From Rhodospirillales bacterium (GTDB lineage Bacteria > Pseudomonadota > Alphaproteobacteria > UBA828), in assembly GCA_026712885.1 (NCBI GenBank), contig JAPOPO010000260.1, forward strand, positions 1-6,088: 6,088 nt of DNA. The letters are read 5' to 3'. Under the pieces are notes generated by a model. It worked only from the letters and a program-made list of their open reading frames with translations. It had not been told where the DNA came from and did no database searches. This document shows positions 1 through 5,299 of this stretch, one piece after another. The number at the start of each line of letters is the position of its first letter. Positions within the stretch are counted from its first letter, which is position 1. The position numbers and the translations under genes were made by a program.

Positions 1-440
1 ATGCCCACGGCAAGCACGCGATCCGGGTGGAGCGCGAGGTGCCTGGTCATATCGCCAACAGGCTGCAGGCGGCGCTCGTGCGCGAGGCCTTTCACCTCTT
101 CCTTTCCTGCCTGGCCCGCGCCGCCGACATCGACGCGGCCGTTGCCCAGGGCCCGGGGCTCCGCTGGGCCTTCATGGGGCCCTTCCTCTCCATGCACCTG
201 GCCGGCGGCGAGGGCGGCATGCGCGGCGCGCTCAACCACTTCGCGCCGGGCCTGGAAGACTGGTGGGCCGATTCCGGCACACCCCGACTGGATGAGGGCG
301 CGATCGAGGCCATGGGCCGCGCCGTGGACGACATGCTGGACGGCCAGTCGATTCCGGCGCTTGCGGCCCTGCGCGATACCCGGCTGCTCGCACTTCTGGC
401 GGCACTGGAGACGTCGTCGAAGCCGGAAGACGCGGCGTAA
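1..440 (+). CDS. 3-hydroxyacyl-CoA dehydrogenase family protein, C-terminal part (5' end outside window)
   Basis: The reading frame enters from the left edge (first full codon at base 3) and ends with TAA at 438-440, giving 145 residues. It begins with GKHAIRVEREVPGHIANRL, which matches the junction between the NAD-binding domain and the helical C-terminal domain of 3-hydroxyacyl-CoA dehydrogenases (G-K-x-P-x-x-x-x-x-x-PG-x-I-x-NRL). It continues with a helix bearing ADIDAAVAQGPGLRWAFMGPF and HLAGGEGGM, a pattern closer to the lambda-crystallin/L-gulonate and L-carnitine dehydrogenase branch than to fatty-acid beta-oxidation enzymes. Family members are about 310-325 residues, so roughly the first 170, including the Rossmann fold and the catalytic His-Glu pair, lie outside the window. 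A GTG at 27 could be misread as a start, but homology clearly extends upstream of it. The expected activity is NAD-dependent oxidation of a 3-hydroxy acid or its CoA ester in the cytoplasm; the exact substrate cannot be decided from this part. Confidence 0.85.
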   Translation, partial: AHGKHAIRVEREVPGHIANRLQAALVREAFHLFLSCLARAADIDAAVAQGPGLRWAFMGPFLSMHLAGGEGGMRGALNHFAPGLEDWWADSGTPRLDEGAIEAMGRAVDDMLDGQSIPALAALRDTRLLALLAALETSSKPEDAA

Positions 441-461
441 CGCGGACCCAACGCGCGCAGC

Positions 462-486
462 GCTGGTGCCGGCTGCCGGCATCGGC
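462..486. repeat. GC-rich hairpin between dehydrogenase and rhodanese genes
   Basis: A perfect 6-bp inverted repeat (TGCCGG, loop CTG, CCGGCA, at 467-481) extends outward to 462-486 with Watson-Crick plus G-U pairs, about 11 bp in total. It sits 22 nt after the dehydrogenase stop codon and 38 nt before the rhodanese ATG. No T-run follows, so it is not a canonical intrinsic terminator; it could slow transcription, stabilise the 3' end of the upstream mRNA, or be a chance product of high GC. Confidence 0.35.
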
Positions 487-513
487 CATCATCGCGGTGC
501 TCCAGGGCACCGC

Positions 514-522
514 AGGGAGGAG
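514..522 (+). promoter_or_regulatory. Shine-Dalgarno site of the rhodanese gene
   Basis: AGGGAGGAG lies directly upstream of the ATG at 525 (GGAGG at 516-520, 4 nt from the start codon). It fixes the start of the rhodanese reading frame. Confidence 0.75.
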
Positions 523-524
523 CC

Positions 525-914
525 ATGATCACCAAGGGAATCAAGCAGCTCGTGGCCGAGGCCGAGATCGAGACCCTCTCGGCCGCCGACGCCATCGCGC
601 TGGTCGGCGACGAGGGCGTCGAGCTCGTCGACATCCGCGACATTCGGGAGCTGTGGCGCGAGGGGGCCGTCCCCGGCGCGCGCCATGTGCCGCGGGGCAT
701 GATCGAGTTCTGGATCGATCCCGAGAGCCCCTACCACAAGCCTTTCTTCGCGAGCGGCAAGAAGTTCGTCTTCTTCTGCGCCGGCGGCATGCGCTCGGCG
801 CTGGCCACGCAGGCGGCGCAGAACATGGGGCTCAGCCCCGTCGCGCACATCGCCGGCGGCTTCGGCGCGTGGAAAGAGGCGGGCGGCCCCACCGAGGAGA
901 AGCCGCGTCCTTAA
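525..914 (+). CDS. single-domain rhodanese-like protein (sulfurtransferase)
   Basis: This protein of 129 residues has one complete rhodanese domain and no other domain or signal peptide, so it should act in the cytoplasm. Visible family marks are VELVDIRD (residues 32-39), the GAVPGARHVPRG strand-turn (47-58), the active-site loop CAGGMRS with the nucleophile Cys85 and Arg90 in the C-x4-R arrangement, and the closing IAGGFGAWKEAGGP (109-122). A six-residue loop after Cys is typical of enzymes handling sulfane sulfur (thiosulfate, persulfides) rather than the longer loop of Cdc25-type phosphatases. The retained Cys suggests catalysis through a cysteine persulfide. The ATG is chosen because of the strong Shine-Dalgarno just before it. 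The gene follows the dehydrogenase by 84 nt on the same strand and may be co-transcribed, although a hairpin lies between them. The physiological sulfur donor and acceptor are unknown. Confidence 0.9.
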   Translation: MITKGIKQLVAEAEIETLSAADAIALVGDEGVELVDIRDIRELWREGAVPGARHVPRGMIEFWIDPESPYHKPFFASGKKFVFFCAGGMRSALATQAAQNMGLSPVAHIAGGFGAWKEAGGPTEEKPRP

Positions 915-979
915 CCCGCATTTGCCACGAGGGGCCGCGCCCCAGGCGGCATCGCGTGCCCCTCGCGAGACAGGCAACC

Positions 980-1009
980 TTAATTTTTTGCGGGATTCGC
1001 CGAAATTAA
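980..1009. repeat. AT-rich inverted repeat TTAATTT / AAATTAA
   Basis: TTAATTT at 980-986 is the exact reverse complement of AAATTAA at 1003-1009, with 16 nt between the arms. It is the most AT-rich patch in a strongly GC-rich window, which makes it unlike the surrounding GC stems. It could be a protein-binding dyad or part of a promoter region. It lies about 275 bp upstream of the transporter start, and I cannot assign a regulator. Confidence 0.4.
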
Positions 1010-1183
1010 CCGGGACAAGCGGAAAGTGTGGGATGTCGCGCACGCGCGCAGCGTCGTGCGCACGGCGTATGGCATTGCGCGCGCGATACGGTGTCGCGCG
1101 GACCAGGACCTCGCTCGCCCCCGATATTAACTCGCTCTTGCACATCATGGCCCGACCGTGGCGCGGGCGCCGCGCCCAGTGCA

Positions 1184-1199
1184 CCGGACCATGGTCCGG
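1184..1199. repeat. perfect 16-bp palindrome with clustered CGGACCA heptamers
   Basis: CCGGACCATGGTCCGG is self-complementary over all 16 bases. Its half-site CGGACCA (1185-1191, and inverted at 1192-1198) recurs in direct orientation at 1099-1105 and 1247-1253, giving four copies within about 155 bp upstream of the transporter. This arrangement resembles a dimeric operator with flanking half-sites, but no known regulator is recognised. Confidence 0.45.
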
Positions 1200-1282
1200 A
1201 GGGACGACTGGGCTGGGTGGGGCCGCTTCGTCCCAACCCTTTCGGCCGGACCACGGCGCGCAGACCACGACTGCGGCGAGCC

Positions 1283-2254
1283 ATGCGCGCTGATCCCCCG
1301 CCGGCCGGCCCCGTGCGCCGGGCCGGGCCGCTCGCGCCGCTGCTCGCCGCCTATTACACCCTGCCGCCGCCGGCGCGCGGCATGCTGCTGCTGCTGGGTG
1401 CCACCATCGGCTTCGCGTCGATGCACGCGGTGATCCGCATCGCATCGAGCGAGCAGCATCCTTTCGAAATCGCGTTTTTCCGCAATTTCTTCGGCCTGCT
1501 GTTCATCGCACCGTTCCTGCTGCGTCACGGCTTTAGCGCATTGCGCACGCGCAGGCTGCCGCTCCATGCCGCGCGCGGCGCGGTCCATGTCTCGGCCATG
1601 ATGATGTTCTTCTATGCAGTGCCGATCACGCCGCTCGGCACCGTCGCGGCATTGAGCTTTACCGCACCGCTCTTCGTCACCGTGGGTGCGGTGCTGCTGC
1701 TGGGCGAGGCCGTGCGGATCCGGCGCATCGTCGCACTCATCGCGGGCTTTGCCGGGGCGCTGATCATTGTCCGCCCCGGGATGGCGGCGCTCGACCCCGG
1801 CTCGCTACTGGTGCTCGGCTCGTCTGCCGTCTGGGCCGTCGCGATGATCATCATCAAGCTGCTGTCCCGCACGGAATCGAGCCTGACGATGACCGCCTAC
1901 ATGGCGGTCTTCCTCACGCCGCTCTCCTCCATCGCGGCGGCTTTCGTCTGGCAATGGCCGAGCCTTGAGGATCTCGGCTGGTTCGCGCTGATGGGGAGCT
2001 TTGGCACCCTCTCCCACCTCTGCCTCGCCCAGGCCTTCCGCGAGGCGGATGCCACGGTCGTTCTTCCGGTCGATTTCCTCCGCCTGATCTGGGCGTCGCT
2101 CTACGGCTATCTGCTGTTCAACGAGGTGCCGGTGCTCTACGTCTGGATCGGCGGCGTCGTCATCTTCGTGAGCACGCTCTACCTCGCCTACCGCGAGGCC
2201 AAGGTGGCGCGGGAAACCATCGCCGCCAAGGCCGCTGCGCCGCCGCCCAGCTAA
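1283..2254 (+). CDS. EamA/DMT-superfamily 10-TM transporter
   Basis: This is a cytoplasmic-membrane protein of 323 residues, the usual size for the drug/metabolite transporter superfamily, built as two EamA repeats of five helices each. Hydrophobic segments fall at roughly 33-53, 61-81, 97-115, 121-141, 148-166, 173-193, 203-223, 232-252, 257-277 and 285-303. Family marks are the ALSFTAPLFVTVGAVLLLGE stretch (123-142) ending the first repeat and the matching LLFNEVPVLYVWIGGVVI region (277-294) of the second. DMT members export or import small metabolites such as amino acids, purines or S-adenosylmethionine; the substrate cannot be read from the sequence. The ATG at 1283 has only a weak, closely placed GGCGAG before it. 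An in-frame ATG at 1382 (residue 34) would start just at the first helix and is possible, whereas in-frame codons further upstream encode Arg/Pro-rich sequence unlike the family. The gene stands alone, with 78 nt to the next start. Confidence 0.88.
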   Translation: MRADPPPAGPVRRAGPLAPLLAAYYTLPPPARGMLLLLGATIGFASMHAVIRIASSEQHPFEIAFFRNFFGLLFIAPFLLRHGFSALRTRRLPLHAARGAVHVSAMMMFFYAVPITPLGTVAALSFTAPLFVTVGAVLLLGEAVRIRRIVALIAGFAGALIIVRPGMAALDPGSLLVLGSSAVWAVAMIIIKLLSRTESSLTMTAYMAVFLTPLSSIAAAFVWQWPSLEDLGWFALMGSFGTLSHLCLAQAFREADATVVLPVDFLRLIWASLYGYLLFNEVPVLYVWIGGVVIFVSTLYLAYREAKVARETIAAKAAAPPPS

Positions 2255-2265
2255 CGCCGCTCGGG

Positions 2266-2295
2266 TTGGCGGGCTGACGGCGCGCTCGCTATGCT
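2266..2295 (+). promoter_or_regulatory. candidate promoter of the flavin oxidoreductase gene
   Basis: TTGGCG (2266-2271) and TATGCT (2290-2295) are separated by 18 nt; each matches four of six bases of the TTGACA and TATAAT consensus. Transcription would begin near 2302, about 30 nt before the ATG at 2333. This would place the alternative ATG at 2291 inside the -10 element and so argues against it as the start. The match is modest and unproven. Confidence 0.3.
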
Positions 2296-2320
2296 GCTTG
2301 CTTCCGTGGACCTCACCGCT

Positions 2321-2324
2321 GGAG
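2321..2324 (+). promoter_or_regulatory. Shine-Dalgarno that decides the oxidoreductase start
   Basis: GGAG is followed by 8 nt and the ATG at 2333. The earlier in-frame ATG at 2291 has no such site and would add 14 residues before the first beta-strand of the barrel. Confidence 0.6.
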
Positions 2325-2332
2325 TGCGTTCG

Positions 2333-3412
2333 ATGCAACTCGGTCTCTTCACCATGCCGCTGCACCCGCCGGGCGCGGACTTCACCGCGACGCTCAAGGC
2401 GGACCTGGATCAGATCGTCAAGCTCGACGAATTGGGTTATTCCGAGGTCTGGATCGGGGAGCACTTCACGTCGGAGTGGGAGAACATTCCGGCGCCGGAC
2501 CTGCTCATCGCGCAGGCGATCCCGCTCACCAAGCAGATCAGGCTCGGCACAGGCGTCAGCTGCATCCCGAACCACGATCCCTTCGTGCTCGCCCACCGGA
2601 TCGCGCAGCTCGACCACATGGCGGAGGGCCGCTTCAACTGGGGCGTCGGTACCGGCAGCTTCCCCGGAGACATGCAGGTCTTCGGCTACTGGGGCGAGAA
2701 CCCCGCCATCAACAACCAGAGCTACACGCGCGCCGCGCTCGACACGATCCTCAAGCTCTGGACCGACCCCGAGCCCGGCGTCTACGAGAGCGACGGCTTT
2801 CGCTTCATCATCCCCGAGACAGTTACCGATTACGGGCTGCGCGCGCACGTTCGCCCCTACCAGAAGCCGCATCCGCCGATCGGCGTCGCCGGGGTCTCGC
2901 CGCGCTCGTCCACGCTCAAGATGGCCGCGGTCAAGGGCTGGATGCCCATGTCCATCAACCTCGTTCCCCCGGTCCTGCTCAAGACCCATTGGGACGCGAT
3001 CGAGGACGGCGCGCAGGAAGCCGGCCGTGCCCCCGACCCCAGCGTCTGGCGCGTCGCCCGCGAGGTGGTGGTGGCGGAGACCAGCGCCAAGGCCCGCAAG
3101 CTCGCGTGCGAAGGGGTCCTCGCCCGCGATTTCCGCGACTACTTCTTCCGGCTCCTGCCCAAGGTCGGCATGCTCAAGTTGCTGAAGAACGACCAGGACA
3201 TGGCCGACAGCGACGTGACCATCGAGTACCTGGTGGACAACGTCTTCATCGTCGGCAGCGTCGACGAGGTGGCGCAGAAGCTGAACGATCTGCGGGGCGA
3301 GATCGGCCCGTTCGGACACCTGCTCGCCATGGGGCACGACTGGGAGCCTTACGAGGACTGGTACGAATCCATGGCGCTGCTCAAGAACGAGGTTCTGCCC
3401 AAGGTTTCGTAG
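2333..3412 (+). CDS. LLM-class flavin-dependent oxidoreductase (luciferase-like monooxygenase)
   Basis: This protein of 359 residues spans a full luciferase-like TIM barrel. It starts with the first strand MQLGLFTMPLHPPG, then GYSEVWIGEHF (35-45), the HRIAQLDHMAEGRFNWGVGTGS block (88-109) typical of the family's phosphate/flavin-binding region, and the C-terminal helix-strand VGSVDEVAQKLNDL (307-320). Such enzymes use reduced FMN supplied by a separate reductase, or F420 in some lineages, and O2 to oxidise an organic substrate. The N-terminal HPPG and the length resemble the subgroup commonly labelled limonene 1,2-monooxygenase, but that label is broad and the substrate here is unknown. The start was set by the Shine-Dalgarno at 2321-2324 and by the position of the first barrel strand. 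There is no signal peptide, so it is cytoplasmic. No reductase or terpene gene is adjacent. It converges with the kinase gene. Confidence 0.88.
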   Translation: MQLGLFTMPLHPPGADFTATLKADLDQIVKLDELGYSEVWIGEHFTSEWENIPAPDLLIAQAIPLTKQIRLGTGVSCIPNHDPFVLAHRIAQLDHMAEGRFNWGVGTGSFPGDMQVFGYWGENPAINNQSYTRAALDTILKLWTDPEPGVYESDGFRFIIPETVTDYGLRAHVRPYQKPHPPIGVAGVSPRSSTLKMAAVKGWMPMSINLVPPVLLKTHWDAIEDGAQEAGRAPDPSVWRVAREVVVAETSAKARKLACEGVLARDFRDYFFRLLPKVGMLKLLKNDQDMADSDVTIEYLVDNVFIVGSVDEVAQKLNDLRGEIGPFGHLLAMGHDWEPYEDWYESMALLKNEVLPKVS

Positions 3413-3431
3413 CGGGCAGGCTGCCGCCGCT
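3411..3431. terminator. possible bidirectional hairpin between convergent genes
   Basis: AGCG+GGCA (3411-3418) can pair with TGCC (3422-3425) and CGCT (3428-3431), making about 8 bp with a 2-nt bulge and a 3-nt loop. It fills the 19-nt space between the convergent stop codons. There is no T-run on either strand, so it is at best a non-canonical terminator. Confidence 0.25.
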
Positions 3432-4424
3432 TCAGAGGGGCTGCCGGCTCGCCTCGACGAGGGGGGCGATGTCGGCTTCAGGCCGGGCGCCGTAGTGGCC
3501 CACGATTTCGCCGGCCGTGAGCGCCGCGAGCCGGGCGCAGCGGTCGAGCGCGAAGCCCCGCGCGAGCCCTAGAAGGAATCCCGCAGCGTAGAGGTCGCCG
3601 GCGCCTGTGGTATCCACGACGTGAGCGACCGGTGCGGCCTCAATAGTGTGGACCGCGCCGTTACCCGCGACCACCGAGCCCTTGGCGCTGCGGGTCAGTG
3701 CGGCGATGGCGCAATCCGCGCGGGCGGCGGCGAGAGCCGTGTCAAAATCCCCGACCTCGTAGAGCGACATCGCCTCGTCCTCGTTCGCGAACAGCACGTC
3801 CACGTGGTTCGCCACCAGATCGCGCAGCTCCGCCCGGTGGCGGTCGACGCAGAACGAGTCGGAGAGCGAGAGGCAGACCCGCCCGCCTGCGTCATGGGCG
3901 ATGCCGAGCGCCTTGCGGAAGGCGTCCTTGGCCGCCGGCGGATCCCAGAGATAGCCCTCCATATAGAGGAGCCGCGCGCGGGCGATGAAGTCCGGGTCGA
4001 TATCGGCTGGGCCGAGCTCGACGCAGGCGCCGAGATAGGTGGTCATCGTGCGTTGAGCATCCGGTGTCACGAAGACGAGGCAGCGCGCGGTCGCGGCACC
4101 CTCCGCCGCCGCCGGAGTGGGGAAGTCAACGCCCGCCTCTCGAATGTCGCGGCGGAACACGGCGCCTGCGTCATCGCTGCGCACCTTGCCAACATAGCCG
4201 GCGGTGCCGCCGAGCCCGGCCACGCCCACCATGGTGTTGGCGGCGGAGCCGCCGCAGATCTCGGCCGCAGCCCCCATGCGCGCGCGGAGCGCATCGGCGC
4301 GGGCGGCGTCGATCAGGGTCATCGAGCCCTTGGGCAGGTCCTCCTCGGCGAGCAGCGCGTCCGAAGCCTCGGCGACGGCATCGACGATGGCGTTGCCGAT
4401 CCCGACGACATCCAGCGACCCCAT
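3432..4424 (-). CDS. PfkB-family carbohydrate/nucleoside kinase, probable adenosine kinase
   Basis: This protein of 330 residues is a full-length ribokinase-fold kinase. The N-terminal VVGIGNAIVDAV (6-17) is the first strand with the substrate-binding Asp15. ICGGSAANT (56-64) is the di-glycine and lid motif, GYVGKVRSDDAG (76-87) follows, FANEDEA (212-218) resembles the N-x-x-E metal/phosphate motif, and DTTGAGDLYAAGFLLGLARG (271-290) is PfkB signature 2 with the anion hole and catalytic base Asp277. The overall pattern fits the bacterial adenosine kinase-like group, which would phosphorylate adenosine to AMP with ATP for purine salvage; other ribokinase-fold substrates remain possible. The ATG at 4424 is chosen because it begins the family's first strand and has AGGAGG 8 nt upstream; in-frame sequence further upstream is not kinase-like. 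A promoter candidate and a hairpin lie in its leader. It is divergent from the oxygenase gene and convergent with the flavin oxidoreductase. Confidence 0.88.
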   Translation of the reverse strand: MGSLDVVGIGNAIVDAVAEASDALLAEEDLPKGSMTLIDAARADALRARMGAAAEICGGSAANTMVGVAGLGGTAGYVGKVRSDDAGAVFRRDIREAGVDFPTPAAAEGAATARCLVFVTPDAQRTMTTYLGACVELGPADIDPDFIARARLLYMEGYLWDPPAAKDAFRKALGIAHDAGGRVCLSLSDSFCVDRHRAELRDLVANHVDVLFANEDEAMSLYEVGDFDTALAAARADCAIAALTRSAKGSVVAGNGAVHTIEAAPVAHVVDTTGAGDLYAAGFLLGLARGFALDRCARLAALTAGEIVGHYGARPEADIAPLVEASRQPL

Positions 4425-4432
4425 CCGTATCT

Positions 4433-4438
4433 CCTCCT
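4433..4438 (-). promoter_or_regulatory. perfect Shine-Dalgarno of the kinase gene
   Basis: Read on the minus strand this is AGGAGG, 8 nt before the ATG at 4424. It fixes the start despite a reading frame that stays open well upstream. Confidence 0.8.
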
Positions 4439-4447
4439 GGAACTGTT

Positions 4448-4464
4448 GCCGCTGGTGCAGCGGC
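4448..4464 (-). repeat. hairpin in the kinase mRNA leader
   Basis: On the minus strand GCCGCTG, loop CAC, CAGCGGC form a perfect 7-bp stem. It ends 9 nt before the Shine-Dalgarno. The predicted transcription start (about 4464) falls at its outer edge, so the mRNA may begin with this hairpin, an arrangement that can protect a 5' end from decay. Confidence 0.45.
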
Positions 4465-4470
4465 GGCGGG

Positions 4471-4499
4471 ACTATAGGGCTCAGGCTACCGGCCAGCAA
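4471..4499 (-). promoter_or_regulatory. candidate sigma-70-type promoter of the kinase gene
   Basis: Read on the minus strand, TTGCTG (4499-4494) and TATAGT (4476-4471) are separated by exactly 17 nt. The -10 matches five of six consensus bases, and the -35 keeps the strongly conserved TTG. Initiation about 7 nt beyond the -10 would be near 4464, about 40 nt from the start codon. Confidence 0.5.
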
Positions 4500-4548
4500 A
4501 ATCCGGGGCACTGGGCTGGATTGGCGGAGCGGCTTCCGCGATAGTCCG

Positions 4549-5229
4549 ATGACTATGAAGGGAAACGATGAGGCCGGAACAGTCGTAGCCGGCGCAGACT
4601 GCGTCGGCCTGCCACCGCTGCGCGCCAACCCCGAAGCAATGGCCGCCGCCCTCGACCAAGTGGCGCGCGCGGACGCTGCGGTGGTGCCTCTGCTCGCGCT
4701 GGCCGAGTGCCAGGAGTTCATCGACGCGGGCGCGGACCTCGCCTTCCGCTCCGCCAAGCCGGTCATCGGCGAGGGCGAGCGCTCGGTCTACCAGGACTTC
4801 GACATCTGCCTCTCGATCCCGCAGGCGCATCGGCTCTGGCAACTGACCCAGGCCGTCGAGCGGCTCATCGCCGCCGCGCTCGGCACCATGACCGAACCGC
4901 CGCTGGAGACGCTGCCGCTGAACGACCTGGTGCTGCAACGCTACCCGCCCGGTGCGCGCGGCATCACGCCGCACCGCGACCACGTGCGCTACGTCGGCCT
5001 GGTGGTGATCGTCCAGATGAGCGGGGACGGGCGCTTCGGCCTCTGCGCCGACCGCAGCGGCACCGGCGCCCGCGTGCTCGACGCCGGGCCGGGAGACGGA
5101 ATCCTGATGCGGGCGCCCGGCTTCGGAGGGGCCAAAGACCGGCCGTTCCACTTCCTCGACGGGATCACGGCGGAGCGCTACAGCCTCGGCATCCGCAGCG
5201 ACAAGACGGCGGAGCCAGCGGCCGGCTGA
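4549..5229 (+). CDS. AlkB-type Fe(II)/2-oxoglutarate-dependent oxygenase
   Basis: This protein of 226 residues has a C-terminal double-stranded beta-helix with all catalytic residues of the AlkB pattern. LVLQRYPPGARGITPHRD (127-144) carries Tyr132 and the iron ligands His142 and Asp144; His201 is the third ligand; Arg210 and Arg216 sit in RYSLGIR, the same R-Y-x-L-x-x-R spacing in which E. coli AlkB uses Arg204 and Arg210 to hold 2-oxoglutarate. AlkB's Asn120 corresponds to Gln130. The N-terminal 120 residues lack the AlkB nucleotide-recognition lid that I would recognise, and the His201-Arg210 interval (9) is shorter than in AlkB (17). Hence DNA/RNA dealkylation is possible but not assured. 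The ATG at 4549 is taken; the ATG at 4555 is equally possible, and neither has a good Shine-Dalgarno. The gene is divergent from the kinase and 70 nt upstream of a helicase gene. Confidence 0.75.
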   Translation: MTMKGNDEAGTVVAGADCVGLPPLRANPEAMAAALDQVARADAAVVPLLALAECQEFIDAGADLAFRSAKPVIGEGERSVYQDFDICLSIPQAHRLWQLTQAVERLIAAALGTMTEPPLETLPLNDLVLQRYPPGARGITPHRDHVRYVGLVVIVQMSGDGRFGLCADRSGTGARVLDAGPGDGILMRAPGFGGAKDRPFHFLDGITAERYSLGIRSDKTAEPAAG

Positions 5230-5264
5230 GAACCCTCCGCACGACACGGCGGCAGGCGGCCCCG

Positions 5265-5273
5265 TGTTATAGT
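5265..5273 (+). promoter_or_regulatory. candidate extended -10 promoter of the helicase gene
   Basis: TGTTATAGT is an extended -10 (TG-N-TATAGT), with no good -35 at normal spacing (ACGACA at 5241-5246 is 21 nt away). Initiation would be near 5280, about 20 nt before the ATG. The TATAGT hexamer is the same as in the kinase promoter candidate. An inverted repeat ACACGG (5244-5249) / CCGTGT (5262-5267) overlaps its upstream edge. Confidence 0.42.
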
Positions 5274-5299
5274 GGGCGAATCGTTCCGCACCGTGGTCC

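Larger units (their letters stand above)
915..1282. other. 368-bp gap rich in inverted repeats, no convincing gene
   Basis: No believable protein is encoded here: frames open through the region give Arg/Pro/Ala-rich translations with no domain, and no Shine-Dalgarno supports them. Several perfect inverted repeats follow each other: 928-935 with 958-965 (8 bp), 980-986 with 1003-1009 (7 bp, AT-rich), 1038-1044 with 1055-1061 (7 bp), 1080-1086 with 1094-1100 (7 bp), 1160-1166 with 1170-1176 (7 bp), the 16-bp palindrome at 1184-1199, and 1201-1207 with 1228-1234 (7 bp). A T6 run at 984-989 follows the first stem by 18 nt, too far for a standard intrinsic terminator. The stretch could hold the transporter's promoter and leader, a regulator site or a structured RNA; none is demonstrated. 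Many short stems are expected in DNA this rich in G and C. Confidence 0.5.

Noticed and set aside
928..989. Intrinsic terminator after the rhodanese gene (8-bp stem then T6)
   Set aside because: The T-run starts 18 nt beyond the stem, whereas an intrinsic terminator needs it immediately after.
980..1131. TTAA/TTAAC repeats as possible CtrA sites
   Set aside because: The CtrA box needs TTAA-N7-TTAA; the copies here are 22 nt or more apart, so spacing does not fit.
1028..1282. N-terminal extension of the transporter frame up to 1028
   Set aside because: The added 85 residues are Arg/Pro/Gly-rich and unlike any EamA protein, and the family homology begins after 1283.
922..1293. A 123-codon plus-strand frame filling the gap upstream of the transporter
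   Set aside because: The translation has no recognisable domain and no ribosome site, and it overlaps the transporter start in another frame. A small unknown gene cannot be fully excluded.
489..1445. A 318-codon minus-strand frame covering the rhodanese gene and the gap
   Set aside because: Low-complexity Arg/Ala-rich translation, antisense to a clear rhodanese, with no motif or Shine-Dalgarno.
1805..3337. A 510-codon open frame on the minus strand, antisense to the oxidoreductase and the end of the transporter gene
   Set aside because: It is rich in Arg, Asp, Glu, Val and His without any domain, and it lies opposite two genes with clear family motifs. Long antisense frames are usual in GC-rich genes.
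3621..4544. A 307-codon plus-strand frame opposite the kinase gene
   Set aside because: Arg/Gly/Ala-rich shadow of a gene with full PfkB motifs; no domain of its own.
4425..4766. N-terminal extension of the kinase frame up to 4766
   Set aside because: It overlaps the divergent oxygenase gene, does not resemble a kinase, and a perfect Shine-Dalgarno marks the ATG at 4424.
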